Shown: positions 1 to 8,500, counted from the stretch's first letter. The stretch: 33,703 nucleotides of DNA from Halieaceae bacterium (GCA_026710905.1 JAPOQD010000021.1:1-33703), one strand, 5' to 3'. Notes: generated by a model not told the origin, from the sequence alone. Program-made: numbers and translations.

Positions 1-112
1 AAGACGCTGAAGGCATAGTTGACACTATGTCGAAGTGGCTTTGAGGAGTACGCCCCGCCACGGCGAGTGATGCGGCGCCCGCAGTAGAAAGTTGGTGATA
101 TATGCAGGCTAG
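1..112. repeat. MITE-like repeat copy A, cut by window edge
   Basis: The right end at 91-112 matches the terminal inverted repeat of the copy at 12051-12226. Bases 48-112 match the reverse complement of 12050-12114 at 56 of 65 positions by hand count. The outer part (1-47) carries CATAGTTGACACTATG, a near match to the CATAGTCACCACTATG palindrome at the core of copies B and D. The element lies immediately beyond the hemW stop codon. Its left end is outside the window. Confidence 0.75.
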
Positions 113-117
113 CCCGT

Positions 118-1254
118 TCAGAAAAATTCCGCGGTTACGGAGTCCAGAAAACGCCGGCCCAGCGCACTGGCCTGAAATCGGCCTGCGTCCCGCACCAATA
201 AGCCCCTTTCCTGCAGGCTATGCAGCCGGCTTGCCAACAAACTTTCCGGCAAACCGGTACGTGCGCAGAACTCGTTCAGCGCAAAGCCGTCATGCAAACG
301 CAGGGCGTTCATCATGTATTCCCCAACCAGGTCCGCAGCGCCGAGAAGCTGCTCCTTGCCGGCCCCAGGTCGGTCCAGATAACGGACTGGCTGGCGCAGG
401 CGGGCAGTGCGCCTGATCAGCCCGCTGCCGTGTTCCGTCCATTTGCCGTGAGCCCCGGCGCCAATGCCGATATAGTCCCCAAATTGCCAGTAGTTGAGAT
501 TGTGGTGGCAGCGATAACCGGGTTGTGACCAGGCGGAAACCTCGTAAGCAGAATAGCCCTCCCGGCGCAGCAGGGTTTCGCCCTGCTGCTGTATGCTGTT
601 GAGGACTGACTCCCCCGGCAACAGCGGCCGCCGCCGGTGAAATGCGGTATTGGGTTCGATGGTCAGTTGATACCAGGAAATATGCGGGGGGTGGTGGCCC
701 GCCGCCTGTTGCAGGTCGGCGCAGGCCTGGTCCAGGGTCTGTCCCGGCAAGCCGTGCATCAGGTCGATATTGTAACTGTCCAGCCCCGACTTCTGCACGA
801 TTTCGATGGCGTTGAGCGCTTCATCACTGTTGTGTATACGGCCCAGCGCCTGCAGGAGCCCATCGTCAAAACTCTGTACTCCCAGAGAAATACGATTGAC
901 GCCGGCTTCAACAAAGCCTTGAAATTTTTCTGCCTCCGCGGTGCCGGGGTTAGCCTCCAGGGTAACCTCCGCCCCGGGTTTCAATTGCACCAGTTCGCTG
1001 ACACCGCGCAGGATGGTGGTGATGGTTGACGCTGCAAACAGGCTGGGGGTGCCGCCGCCCAGGAACACCGAATGCAGTTTGCGCCCCTGCACCTGGTGCA
1101 GCGACTGGCGCAAGTCCTCAAGCAAGGCCGCGGCATAGTCTCGTTCGGGCAATTCCTCCGGTTGTTCGTGGGAGTTGAAATCGCAGTAGGGGCACTTGCG
1201 CGCACACCAGGGAATGTGGATATACAGGCTCAGCGGCGGCAGCAGCGAGTTCAT
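118..1254 (-). CDS. hemW: HemW-like radical SAM heme chaperone
   Basis: Radical SAM protein of the HemW family, formerly annotated as oxygen-independent coproporphyrinogen III oxidase; members bind heme and a 4Fe-4S cluster. The N-terminus has the CX3CX2C cluster motif (Cys17, Cys21, Cys24 in PWCARKCPYCDF). The HemW motif with Cys-Pro-Tyr-Cys, rather than the longer HemN N-terminus, argues for HemW over true HemN. The protein is 378 aa, the usual family length. The start at 1254 was chosen because its ATG overlaps the rdgB stop as ATGA; the reading frame extends 33 codons further upstream but lies inside rdgB. It is the last gene of the minus-strand run, and repeat copy A follows its TGA stop. 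Confidence 0.93.
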   Translation of the reverse strand: MNSLLPPLSLYIHIPWCARKCPYCDFNSHEQPEELPERDYAAALLEDLRQSLHQVQGRKLHSVFLGGGTPSLFAASTITTILRGVSELVQLKPGAEVTLEANPGTAEAEKFQGFVEAGVNRISLGVQSFDDGLLQALGRIHNSDEALNAIEIVQKSGLDSYNIDLMHGLPGQTLDQACADLQQAAGHHPPHISWYQLTIEPNTAFHRRRPLLPGESVLNSIQQQGETLLRREGYSAYEVSAWSQPGYRCHHNLNYWQFGDYIGIGAGAHGKWTEHGSGLIRRTARLRQPVRYLDRPGAGKEQLLGAADLVGEYMMNALRLHDGFALNEFCARTGLPESLLASRLHSLQERGLLVRDAGRFQASALGRRFLDSVTAEFF

Positions 1255-1865
1255 GAATACGCTTGTTGCAGGCAACTCAGCAGCATCCTCATGGCTTGAC
1301 CCCGGTGGCTGATGCGGTTCTTTAGTTGTGGCGTCAATTCGGCGGCGGTACACCCCTGTTCGGGAACAAAAAACAGCGGGTCGTAGCCAAAACCATGCTC
1401 ACCGCGGGGCGCTTGCAGAATTCTGCCCTGCCAAATGGCCTGGCAAATCAACGGGTTGGGATCCTGCCAATGGCGGAGGTAGACCAGCGCGCAGTGATAA
1501 TGAGCCGTCCGTTCCGCCGCGGCCACGGGTTCCAGTTCGGCCAGCAGTTTGCGGTTGTTGTCCGCGTCGCTGGCATTGTCACCGGCGTAACGAGCCGAAA
1601 AAATCCCCGGAGCGCCGTGCAGGGCATCCACAACCAGGCCGGAGTCATCCGCTACCGCCGGCAAGCCGCTGTAGCGGGTCGCGGCATGGGCTTTCAACAG
1701 CGCGTTGTCGGCAAAGTTGTCTCCATCTTCCAGCACCACCGGGACAGCGAAACGAGACTGCGGCACCGCCTCGCAATTCCAGGGTTCCAGCAGGGCTTCG
1801 AATTCCGCCAATTTTCCGGGGTTGGCGCTGGCCAGAACAATACGACGAGGCGTTTCAGCCGGCAT
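1251..1865 (-). CDS. rdgB: RdgB/HAM1 dITP/XTP pyrophosphatase
   Basis: Non-canonical purine NTP pyrophosphatase that removes dITP, dXTP and ITP from the nucleotide pool and so prevents their incorporation into DNA. At 204 aa it is the normal length. The substrate-binding SANPGK motif is at residues 13-18, and the conserved VADDSGLVVDAL block with the catalytic aspartates is near residues 71-82. GAPGIFSARYAG follows. The end has HGFGYDPLF and SHRGQA, as in the family. The start is preceded by a GGGGGA Shine-Dalgarno. The gene is translationally coupled to hemW through a 4-bp overlap and is separated from metW by 44 bp that contain a solo repeat end. Confidence 0.95.
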   Translation of the reverse strand: MPAETPRRIVLASANPGKLAEFEALLEPWNCEAVPQSRFAVPVVLEDGDNFADNALLKAHAATRYSGLPAVADDSGLVVDALHGAPGIFSARYAGDNASDADNNRKLLAELEPVAAAERTAHYHCALVYLRHWQDPNPLICQAIWQGRILQAPRGEHGFGYDPLFFVPEQGCTAAELTPQLKNRISHRGQAMRMLLSCLQQAYS

Positions 1866-1884
1866 GTCCCCCGCTCCCGGGGTT

Positions 1885-1902
1885 CCGCCATATGCGGGTT
1901 AG
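1885..1902. repeat. Solo end of the MITE-like repeat (copy F)
   Basis: The segment ends ATATGCGGGTTAG and matches the outer terminal repeat of copies B and D. No second end or internal part is visible in the 44-bp metW-rdgB gap. This is probably a remnant or a one-ended copy. It starts 20 bp upstream of the rdgB ATG and ends 7 bp short of the metW stop codon. Confidence 0.5.
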
Positions 1903-1909
1903 ACGCATG

Positions 1910-2506
1910 TCAGCGGCTGATATGGTAGATCGCCGTCATGGCAAACAAATTTGGCCACATGCGCGCCGCCTGATTACTGAGGGCGCCGGAACCACCCACC
2001 ATGTGCCGGTGCAGTATGCAAATATTTCGTTCATGGCACAGGGCCTCGAAGTCTCGCACCGTGCAGAAATGGATGTTGGGTGTGTCGAACCAGGCATAGG
2101 GCATGAATTCGGAAACCGGCATGCGGCCACGGGTTCCCAAATACCAGCGGCAACGCCAGTGACCAAAGTTGGGAAAGGTGACGATGCCCTGTTGGCCTAT
2201 GCGCAGCATTTCTTCCAGGATCAAGTGTGGGTGGTGCAGAGCTTGCAGGGTCTGAGCCATGACCACGGTATCAAAACTGTTGTCGGGAAAGTTGGCGAGC
2301 CCGTCATCCATGTCCTGTTCAACGATATTGAGGCCCGCCGCAATGCTGGCGGTGATTCCCTGTGGGTCAATCTCAAGGCCGAGGCCGCGCACCTGCCGCT
2401 TTTGCTGCAAGCTCAGCAGGAACTGTCCATCCGCGCAACCCAGGTCGAGAACCCGCGACCCCGGTACAATCCACTGTTGTATATGAGTCAGGTCCTGGCG
2501 CATCAA
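1910..2506 (-). CDS. metW: Methionine biosynthesis protein MetW
   Basis: SAM-dependent methyltransferase-fold protein that partners MetX in homoserine acylation in many Proteobacteria. At 198 aa it has the family length. The glycine-rich SAM-binding motif [10 protein letters not shown] is at residues 19-28, followed by the acidic end of strand 2 (GLEID). The MetW-typical FPNFGHW and [15 protein letters not shown]-like blocks are present (here [15 protein letters not shown]). The ATG overlaps the metX stop as ATGA, showing translational coupling. The metX-metW order is the usual one. Confidence 0.93.
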   Translation of the reverse strand: MMRQDLTHIQQWIVPGSRVLDLGCADGQFLLSLQQKRQVRGLGLEIDPQGITASIAAGLNIVEQDMDDGLANFPDNSFDTVVMAQTLQALHHPHLILEEMLRIGQQGIVTFPNFGHWRCRWYLGTRGRMPVSEFMPYAWFDTPNIHFCTVRDFEALCHERNICILHRHMVGGSGALSNQAARMWPNLFAMTAIYHISR

Positions 2507-3645
2507 CCGCCATCCCCGACACGCTGCATATACGCCGACAGCACATCGCGGTAACGGGGTATGGGCAGTAAAAATGCATCGTGACCCTGGTCCGCCTCGA
2601 TTTCCGCATAGGAGACCTCGCGCCCCGCTGCAATCAGCGCATTTACGATTTCGCGTGAGCGTTGAGAGGAAAAGCGCCAGTCACTGCTGAACGATATCAC
2701 CATGAAAGAGGCGATGGCTTGCGAGAAAGCTGCTACGGGGTCGTCGCCGTATTCCCTGGCCAAGTCAAAATAATCCAGGGCGCGGGTCATCAGCAGGTAG
2801 GTGTTGGCATCAAAATTTTCTGAAAAAACACTGCCCTGATGGCGCAGGTAGCTTTCCACCTGAAATTCCACACGCGACTCGCTACCCTGGTCGAAGGTGC
2901 CGGAACGCAGTTCACGGCCAAACTTTTCCGCCATGGCGTCATCTGACAAATACGTGATATGGCCTATCATGCGGGCCAGGGCCAGACCTTTGCGTGGAAT
3001 CGACTCACCATCCAGGTAATGGCCCGCCTGGTAGTCCGGGTCCGAGAGGATAGCCTGGCGGGCCAGTTCGTTGAAAGCGATATTCTGGGCGCTCAACTTG
3101 AGAGCGGCGGCAATGACCACACAGTGGCGTACCCGCTTCGGGTAGGACAGGGCCCAGCGCATGGCCTGCATGCCGCCGAGGCTGCCGCCGATCACTGCGG
3201 CCCACTGCTCGATACCCAACAGGTCGCTGAGCATGGCCTGGCTGTTGACCCAATCGCGGGCCCGCAGTGAGGGAAAATCCGGGCCATAAACCCGACCTGT
3301 CTCCGGGTTGATGCTGCGCGGGCCGGTGGAACCGTGGCAGCCGCCGATATTATTGAGACTGACCACATGGAAGCGGTTGGTATCGATAGCTTTGCCGGGG
3401 CCGATGCAGTCATCCCACCACCCCGGTTTGCGCTCATCCTCATTGTGGTAGCCCGCGGCATGATGATGCCCGCTCAGGGCATGGCAGATTAATACTGCGT
3501 TGGAACGCTCCCGGTTGAGTTCTCCATAACACTCGTAGATCAACTCGAAACGGGGCAGGCGCCGGCCGCAGGCAAGTTCAAGGCCCTGTTCGAATTGCGC
3601 CGTTTGCGGGGCCACGATGCCTACACTGCCTGGCGCCTCAGCCAC
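2503..3645 (-). CDS. metX: Homoserine O-acyltransferase MetX
   Basis: Alpha/beta-hydrolase enzyme that acylates homoserine in the first committed step of methionine synthesis. At 380 aa it is normal for the family. The oxyanion region is [14 protein letters not shown]. The nucleophile elbow GGSLGGM places the catalytic serine at residue 155, and the late aspartate/histidine positions are in the DQGHDAFLL region. Adjacent metW fits MetX proteins that work as a MetX/MetW pair, many of which use succinyl-CoA rather than acetyl-CoA. The acyl donor cannot be settled by eye. Only 3 bp separate it from yggT, so it is cotranscribed. Confidence 0.94.
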   Translation of the reverse strand: MAEAPGSVGIVAPQTAQFEQGLELACGRRLPRFELIYECYGELNRERSNAVLICHALSGHHHAAGYHNEDERKPGWWDDCIGPGKAIDTNRFHVVSLNNIGGCHGSTGPRSINPETGRVYGPDFPSLRARDWVNSQAMLSDLLGIEQWAAVIGGSLGGMQAMRWALSYPKRVRHCVVIAAALKLSAQNIAFNELARQAILSDPDYQAGHYLDGESIPRKGLALARMIGHITYLSDDAMAEKFGRELRSGTFDQGSESRVEFQVESYLRHQGSVFSENFDANTYLLMTRALDYFDLAREYGDDPVAAFSQAIASFMVISFSSDWRFSSQRSREIVNALIAAGREVSYAEIEADQGHDAFLLPIPRYRDVLSAYMQRVGDGG

Positions 3646-3648
3646 GTC

Positions 3649-4236
3649 TCAAATGCCCATGATCAGTGCCGGATGCAAACCGGCGCCGGCCGCCAGATGA
3701 CGCAGCATGATTTGCACGATGTTGATGGCAATGAACATCAGAATGGGTGACAGGTCGAGCCCGCCCATCGGCGGCAGCAGACCGCGGAAAGGCGCCATGA
3801 CCGGAGCGGTGAGTTGGTACAGCAGACGCGCCGCCGGATGGCTTGTGCCGGGGGCAATCCAACTGAGAATAATGATCGCCAGTATGGCAAAAAAATAAAA
3901 CTGCACAGTGAGGGCGGCGATCCCGAGAATCGCCCAGACCAGCAGCAGGAAAACATTGGGCAGGGACTGACCATTCACTACCAGGATGACGGCTATGCTG
4001 GCCATCTGGATCAACAGCAGCGACAACAGGGCAGCCGTATCGATGCCCCAGAGCCGTGGAGTCAAAAGCCGCACCGGGCGCAGCACCGGGTGGGTAATCT
4101 TTATCAGCATCTGGCTGATGGGGTTGTAGAAGTCGGCTCGTACCAATTGCAGCAAAAAGTGCAGCAGCAGCAGAAACAGCAACAGGCTCAGGGCTGTCTG
4201 CAACAAATAGCTGAAGATCTCCGCAAACGCCGCCAT
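3649..4236 (-). CDS. yggT: YggT family integral membrane protein
   Basis: Inner membrane protein of the YggT (YGGT repeat) family, whose function is poorly defined. At 195 aa it contains two related hydrophobic halves. Each has a transmembrane segment and a NPISQ/APGTSHPA-like loop typical of the repeat (FYNPISQMLIKITHPVLRP in the first, LSWIAPGTSHPAARLLYQLT in the second). The N-terminus is a long Leu-rich membrane segment. The gene sits 5 bp downstream of proC and 3 bp upstream of metX, a neighbourhood conserved in gammaproteobacteria. Confidence 0.92.
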   Translation of the reverse strand: MAAFAEIFSYLLQTALSLLLFLLLLHFLLQLVRADFYNPISQMLIKITHPVLRPVRLLTPRLWGIDTAALLSLLLIQMASIAVILVVNGQSLPNVFLLLVWAILGIAALTVQFYFFAILAIIILSWIAPGTSHPAARLLYQLTAPVMAPFRGLLPPMGGLDLSPILMFIAINIVQIMLRHLAAGAGLHPALIMGI

Positions 4237-4241
4237 CCCGA

Positions 4242-5063
4242 TTAGTCCAGTTCCCGGGACATTTCGCGAGCCCGATCATGCGCTGACTGCATGGCGGTTT
4301 CGATGATGCCCCGCAAGTCGTTGTCTTCAAAGCTGCGCAGCGCACGCTCCGTGGTGCCCCCGGGGCTGGCTACACGCGCCCACAGTTCCTGTAGGTCAAC
4401 ATCGCTTTCGGCAGCCATGCGGCAGGCGCCCAGGCCGGTTTGAATGGCCAGTTCACGGCTGGTCTCTCTATCCAGCCCCAGCTTGACCCCCGCCTCACAC
4501 ATGGCTTCCATGAACAGAAAGAAGTAGGCGGGGCCGCTGCCGGAAAGGGCGGTAACCACATCCAGCTCGGCCTCCTGTTTTACCCAGCAAGTAGTTCCCA
4601 GCGCGCCCAGAATCTGTTCAGCCAAGCTGCGCTGCCAGGTTTGCGCCTGGGCGTTGGCGAACAGGGCCGTGGCCCCGGCTTGCAACAGCGCCGGGGCATT
4701 TGGCATGCATCTCACCAGGGACGTGGAGTTCCCCAGATCCTTCTCCAGGCTGGCTAAGGTGATGCCGGCGGCGATGGAAATCACCAGGGGTTGTTGCTTG
4801 GCCACTGCTGTGCCGATTTTCGTACAGACTTCGGCCATGACCTGCGGTTTTACGGCCAGTATCACCACATCGGCGCCGGCAATAATACGGCGGTTGCTCC
4901 TGCTGCTGACGATGCCGGTGCTGGCCTGCAAGCGCCGCCGGCTTTCCAGTGAAGGGTCCGCCGCCCGCAGGTTGCTGGCGGGCAGGCCCTGCTTGAGCAG
5001 CCCGCCGATAAGATTGGTGGCCATGTTGCCGGCGCCGATAAAGGCGATTTCAATTTGGTTCAA
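4242..5063 (-). CDS. proC: Pyrroline-5-carboxylate reductase
   Basis: Reduces 1-pyrroline-5-carboxylate to L-proline with NAD(P)H, the last step of proline synthesis. The protein is 273 aa. The N-terminal Rossmann dinucleotide-binding motif IGAGNMA is at residues 9-15. The ILAVKPQ block follows strand 4. The C-terminal signature includes ALSGSGPAYFF and VASPGGTTERAL. All catalytic blocks are complete. It lies between yggS (60 bp upstream) and yggT (5 bp downstream), the usual gammaproteobacterial order. Confidence 0.96.
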   Translation of the reverse strand: MNQIEIAFIGAGNMATNLIGGLLKQGLPASNLRAADPSLESRRRLQASTGIVSSRSNRRIIAGADVVILAVKPQVMAEVCTKIGTAVAKQQPLVISIAAGITLASLEKDLGNSTSLVRCMPNAPALLQAGATALFANAQAQTWQRSLAEQILGALGTTCWVKQEAELDVVTALSGSGPAYFFLFMEAMCEAGVKLGLDRETSRELAIQTGLGACRMAAESDVDLQELWARVASPGGTTERALRSFEDNDLRGIIETAMQSAHDRAREMSRELD

Positions 5064-5123
5064 GGTGAAGTTCCTGATGATTAAGCTTACGTTCGATGAG
5101 CAAGGGAAACACGCTACAGTTTA

Positions 5124-5816
5124 TCACTTGCGCGGGCCAAATATAGCCGTACCAAGTCGCAATATGGTGGCGCCCTCGCCGATGGCGGTTTCCAGGTCGG
5201 CGGACATGCCCATGGACAAGGTGTCCATTTGCGGGTGCCTGGATTGCAGTTCCAACAATGCCTGACGCAGCCGGGCGTAGGTGAAACGTTGTTGTGGCTG
5301 GGCATCATCAGCCCGGGGAATGGCCATCAGGCCACGCAACTCCAGGCGGGGCAGGGCGGCAATGCTGTCGGCCAGCGCCGGCAGGGCCGTCAGATGCACC
5401 CCGTGCCTGGTCTTGTCGGCGCTGATGTTGACCTGAATACAGACCGCCAGCGGGGTCAGGCGCCGTGGCCTTTGAGCACTGAGCCGGTGGGCGGTCTTGA
5501 GCCTGTCAACACTGTGAACCCAGTCAAAGCTCTCGGCGGCGGCGCGAGTTTTGTTGGACTGGAGTTGGCCGACAAAGTGCCAGCACAGGGGCAAGTCCCG
5601 CAATTGGGCCTGCTTTTCCAGCGCTTCCTGCAGATAATTCTCACCAAAATTGACGATTCCGGCGGCGCAAGCCGTGCGTATGGCCGCGGCGGGCTGGGTT
5701 TTGCTGACCGCGAGCAGACTGATACCGGCCGGGTCGCGCAGGCAGCCTTGCGCCGCCTGCCGTATACGGGCGCGAACCTCTGCTATATTTTCAGCTATGG
5801 GCGTATTAGCCCGCAT
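5124..5816 (-). CDS. yggS: PLP homeostasis protein YggS/PLPBP
   Basis: Alanine-racemase-fold protein that binds pyridoxal phosphate and buffers the cellular B6 and amino-acid pools. It is 230 aa. The PLP-lysine is Lys39 in the LAVSKTQPA block. NFGENYLQEALEK, WHFVGQLQSNK and the late SMGMSADLETAI block are all family signatures. The start is unusual: the ATG at 5816 lies inside the left terminal inverted repeat of element B, so the first residues MRAN come from the repeat. No other ATG or GTG is close downstream. There is no good Shine-Dalgarno before it. The family begins its conserved block (IAENIAEVRARI) only a few residues later, which supports this start. Confidence 0.93.
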   Translation of the reverse strand: MRANTPIAENIAEVRARIRQAAQGCLRDPAGISLLAVSKTQPAAAIRTACAAGIVNFGENYLQEALEKQAQLRDLPLCWHFVGQLQSNKTRAAAESFDWVHSVDRLKTAHRLSAQRPRRLTPLAVCIQVNISADKTRHGVHLTALPALADSIAALPRLELRGLMAIPRADDAQPQQRFTYARLRQALLELQSRHPQMDTLSMGMSADLETAIGEGATILRLGTAIFGPRK

Positions 5817-6051
5817 ATGGCGCCAGATCGCTTGAGGTTGTTGAGAACTACATGCCTAGCAATGAGTTTCACCTGTTTTCTCAGCTTTGTCACGGTTACG
5901 AAGTACGCTGGATGCGCGCTCGCTGGTCTTTTCCGTCGAGACGCGACCATGCTCCCTTAACCATAGTCACCACTATGCTTTCGGTCGCGAGCTCGCTTCT
6001 CGACGTAAAATCCTGCGCGATCATCGCATCCACTGGCGCCATATGCGGGCT
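5808..6051. repeat. MITE-like repeat copy B with 19-bp perfect inverted ends
   Basis: Perfect 19-bp inverted repeats at 5808-5826 and 6033-6051 (AGCCCGCATATGGCGCCAG) bound a ~244-bp element filling the yggS-pilT divergent intergenic region. The interior is shared with copy D, including an identical 34-base stretch around TCTCGACGTAAAATCC. It also contains a nested hairpin with arms near GTCGAGAC and TCTCGAC, centred on CATAGTCACCACTATG at 5962-5977. It has no coding capacity of its own. The left end supplies the yggS start codon, and any yggS or pilT promoter must lie in or beside the element. Confidence 0.9.
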
Positions 6052-6106
6052 TAGTCATGACATGGAACCGGGGCCTGCGCCCCATTATACGAGAGAGGCT
6101 TTGAAT

Positions 6107-7141
6107 ATGGATATTGTCGAACTGCTGGCCTTCAGCGCCGGGGAGGGCGCCTCCGATCTACATCTTTCAGCAGGCCTGCCACCCCTCATTCGCGTGGACG
6201 GCGAAGTCCGCCGCACAGCCTTGCCGCCACTGCCCCGGCGCCAACTTAACGAGTGGCTCCACAGTATCATGAATGAACGGCAGCGCCGGGACTTTGAACA
6301 ACAAAGGGAGACCGACTTTGCCCTGGAGGCGCCGGGCGCCGGCCGCTTTCGGGTCAACGCCTTTCACCACCAGCGCGGCGCCGCCGGTGTATTTCGCAGC
6401 ATCCCCGGCAAGCTGTTATCCCTGGAGGAACTGGGCCTGGGCCAGGTATTCACGGAACTGGCGCTATTGCCGCGGGGCCTGATCCTGGTGACCGGGCCGA
6501 CCGGATCGGGCAAGTCCACTACCCTGGCCGCCATGGTCGACTATATTAACGCGCACCGCCATGAACATATTCTGACCGTGGAGGACCCTGTCGAATTCGT
6601 ACACCAGAGCAACAACTGCCTGGTACATCAACGGGAAGTGCAGCGCGACACCCTGGGATTCAGCGCCGCCCTGCGCTCAGCGCTGCGGGCGGACCCGGAT
6701 ATTCTCCTGGTGGGTGAAATGCGTGACCGGGAAACCATCAAACTGGCGCTGGAAGCCGCTGAGACCGGGCACCTGGTGCTGGCGACCCTGCACACGCAAT
6801 CGGCTGCGAAAACCATTGACCGGATCATTGACGTCTTCCCCGCCGGGGAACAAGCCGTGGCCAGATCCATGTTGTCGGAATCCCTGCAGGCGGTGATTTC
6901 GCAAATCCTCCTGAAGAAACCGGGTGGTGGCCGGGTAGCGGCTCACGAGATCATGCGCGGCACGCCCGCTATCCGCAATCTGATTCGGGAAGACAAGGTG
7001 GCGCAAATGTATTCCGCCATACAGACCGGGGCGGCGCTGGGCATGCAGACCCTGGACCAGTGCCTGGAGGGCCTGCTGCGGCGTCAGCTTATCACTCGCC
7101 AGACGGCTCGGGAGAAAGCCAGGTATGCGGACGGATTTTAG
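6107..7141 (+). CDS. pilT: Type IV pilus retraction ATPase PilT
   Basis: Hexameric AAA-type secretion ATPase at the inner membrane that depolymerises the type IV pilus and powers twitching. The protein is 344 aa, exactly the usual PilT length. The PAS-like N-terminal domain carries ASDLHLSAGLPP. Walker A GPTGSGKS is at residues 130-137. The Walker B region is LLVGEMRD, the His box is LATLHTQSA, and the PilT-specific AIRNLIRE motif lies near the C-terminus. The start at 6107 was chosen over the longer open frame because it follows a GAGAGAGG Shine-Dalgarno (6091-6098) and gives the standard N-terminus MDIVELL. The upstream frame runs through repeat B. pilU, often next in line, is replaced here by an unrelated ATPase gene. 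Confidence 0.95.
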   Translation: MDIVELLAFSAGEGASDLHLSAGLPPLIRVDGEVRRTALPPLPRRQLNEWLHSIMNERQRRDFEQQRETDFALEAPGAGRFRVNAFHHQRGAAGVFRSIPGKLLSLEELGLGQVFTELALLPRGLILVTGPTGSGKSTTLAAMVDYINAHRHEHILTVEDPVEFVHQSNNCLVHQREVQRDTLGFSAALRSALRADPDILLVGEMRDRETIKLALEAAETGHLVLATLHTQSAAKTIDRIIDVFPAGEQAVARSMLSESLQAVISQILLKKPGGGRVAAHEIMRGTPAIRNLIREDKVAQMYSAIQTGAALGMQTLDQCLEGLLRRQLITRQTAREKARYADGF

Positions 7142-7260
7142 CCTGCAATATTCACCTGGGGTGCTGCCAGGACCCAAAGACCAGCGTGGGTGCGGCCACC
7201 ATGGTTTTCGATTGTTCTCTTGTGGAAGCTGTCCAGGCACTCGGATAGTTTTTCTTGCAA

Positions 7261-7281
7261 TTTGGGACTAAAACTCCCAAA
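7261..7281. promoter_or_regulatory. Inverted repeat just upstream of the first DUF4143 ATPase
   Basis: TTTGGGA (7261-7267) and TCCCAAA (7275-7281) are perfect 7-bp arms around a 7-base spacer. They end 8 bp before the ATPase start codon. The position suggests an operator or a structure near the ribosome site. The 148-bp gap after pilT shows nothing else I can support. Confidence 0.35.
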
Positions 7282-7289
7282 ATACACGG

Positions 7290-8483
7290 ATGATACCGCG
7301 TTTACTGGAAGATCAAATTCTTGCGGCCCTCTCGACTGTGCCAGTGGTTGCCATTTTGGGGCCACGTCAGGCAGGCAAGACCACGCTTGCACTTGAAATG
7401 GCCAGTAACAGTCTCGGCAAGGAAGCCGCCTATCTGGATTTGGAACGGGATTCCGACCTGGTCAAGCTGACTGATCCCGAAGATTATCTGAAACGGTTTG
7501 ATAACCGCTTGTTGATTATTGACGAGGTGCAAAGAAAGCCGGATTTGTTCAGGGTATTGCGGAGCCTCATTGACGCAAGAAAGCGCGGCGGCGAAAAAGG
7601 TGGGCACTTCCTGTTGCTTGGCTCGGCCTCGCGTGACCTGCTGCAACACACCTCCGAGACACTGGCCGGCCGTATTCGCTATCTGGAACTGAGTCCGTTC
7701 TCTCTATTGGAAATGCACCGGGCGGAAGTTCCCGATATCAGTATTGAGAAGTTGTGGCTCAGGGGTGGGTTCCCTGATTGTTACCTGGCGGAAAGTGACG
7801 ACGATAGTTGGAACTGGCGCACCGATTTTATTGCAACCTACGTGGAACGGGACATTCCGTTGATGGGCCCAGCCATTCCAGCCACCAGGATGAAGCGTTT
7901 CTGGAGCATGCTGGCGCATTGGCATGGTCAACAGATCAACTTGTCGGCACTGGCGAAGAGTCTTGAAGTGGACCATAAAACAATCCGCTCTTATCTCGAT
8001 ACACTCACTGATTTTTATATGGTGAGGCAGTTGCCACCCTGGTCGGGCAACACCAGGAAAAGGTTGGTCAAGGCGCCAAAATCCTACCTCCGTGATAGCG
8101 GCATTTTGCACCGGCTGCTGAACATTTCAGACTATGAATCCCTGTTGGGTCACCCGGTGTTGGGGGCGAGTTGGGAAGGCTTTGTACTGGAAAGCATTCT
8201 CGTCAGCCTGTCGAGTAAATGGCAATACAGTTACTATCGAACCGCGGCGCAGGCTGAAATAGACTTGGTGCTGGAAGGGCCAGGGCGAGAAACCTGGGCT
8301 GTGGAAGTAAAACGGTCATTCGCACCCGACGTGACCAAAGGCTACCACTCGGCCTGTGATGACATCGGGGCGACCAGAAAATTGGTTATTTACCCTGGGC
8401 CGGACAAGTTCTCTCTGGGCCGGAGTACTGAAGCGCTAAACCTTATCGCGTTCCTGTCCGAACTGGCGGGGGATCAGGTATAG
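7290..8483 (+). CDS. AAA_14/DUF4143 ATP-binding protein
   Basis: Predicted ATPase of the widespread archaeal/bacterial AAA family that pairs an N-terminal AAA_14 domain with a C-terminal DUF4143 domain. It is 397 aa. Walker A GPRQAGKTT is at residues 24-32 and Walker B LLIIDEVQ at 73-81. The C-terminal part contains a winged-helix-like stretch (INLSALAKSLEVDHKTIRSYL). Later it has EIDLVLE followed by AVEVKRS, the pattern of a PD-(D/E)XK nuclease-like fold. The cellular role of the family is unknown, and members are common in accessory regions. It lies downstream of pilT where pilU often sits and is followed by its own terminator. Confidence 0.85.
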   Translation: MIPRLLEDQILAALSTVPVVAILGPRQAGKTTLALEMASNSLGKEAAYLDLERDSDLVKLTDPEDYLKRFDNRLLIIDEVQRKPDLFRVLRSLIDARKRGGEKGGHFLLLGSASRDLLQHTSETLAGRIRYLELSPFSLLEMHRAEVPDISIEKLWLRGGFPDCYLAESDDDSWNWRTDFIATYVERDIPLMGPAIPATRMKRFWSMLAHWHGQQINLSALAKSLEVDHKTIRSYLDTLTDFYMVRQLPPWSGNTRKRLVKAPKSYLRDSGILHRLLNISDYESLLGHPVLGASWEGFVLESILVSLSSKWQYSYYRTAAQAEIDLVLEGPGRETWAVEVKRSFAPDVTKGYHSACDDIGATRKLVIYPGPDKFSLGRSTEALNLIAFLSELAGDQV

Positions 8484-8500
8484 ACCCCGCCAGTTCTTTT
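8461..8500 (+). terminator. Rho-independent terminator overlapping the ATPase stop
   Basis: Arms AACTGGCGGGG (8461-8471) and CCCCGCCAGTT (8485-8495) form an 11-bp stem with a 13-base loop, followed by CTTTT. The stop codon of the ATPase gene lies in the loop. The U-tract direction fits plus-strand transcripts entering the convergent katA gene. Confidence 0.75.

Noticed and set aside
1328-2554. 408-codon plus-strand open frame
   Set aside because: It runs antisense to rdgB and metW, which are both complete and recognisable.
3638-4345. 235-codon minus-strand frame over yggT
   Set aside because: It is a shifted frame of yggT and proC; the yggT frame has the membrane repeats and the correct spacing.
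5852-6106. Longer PilT N-terminus
   Set aside because: The upstream in-frame codons translate repeat B and do not resemble PilT; 6107 has a proper ribosome site and gives the standard length.
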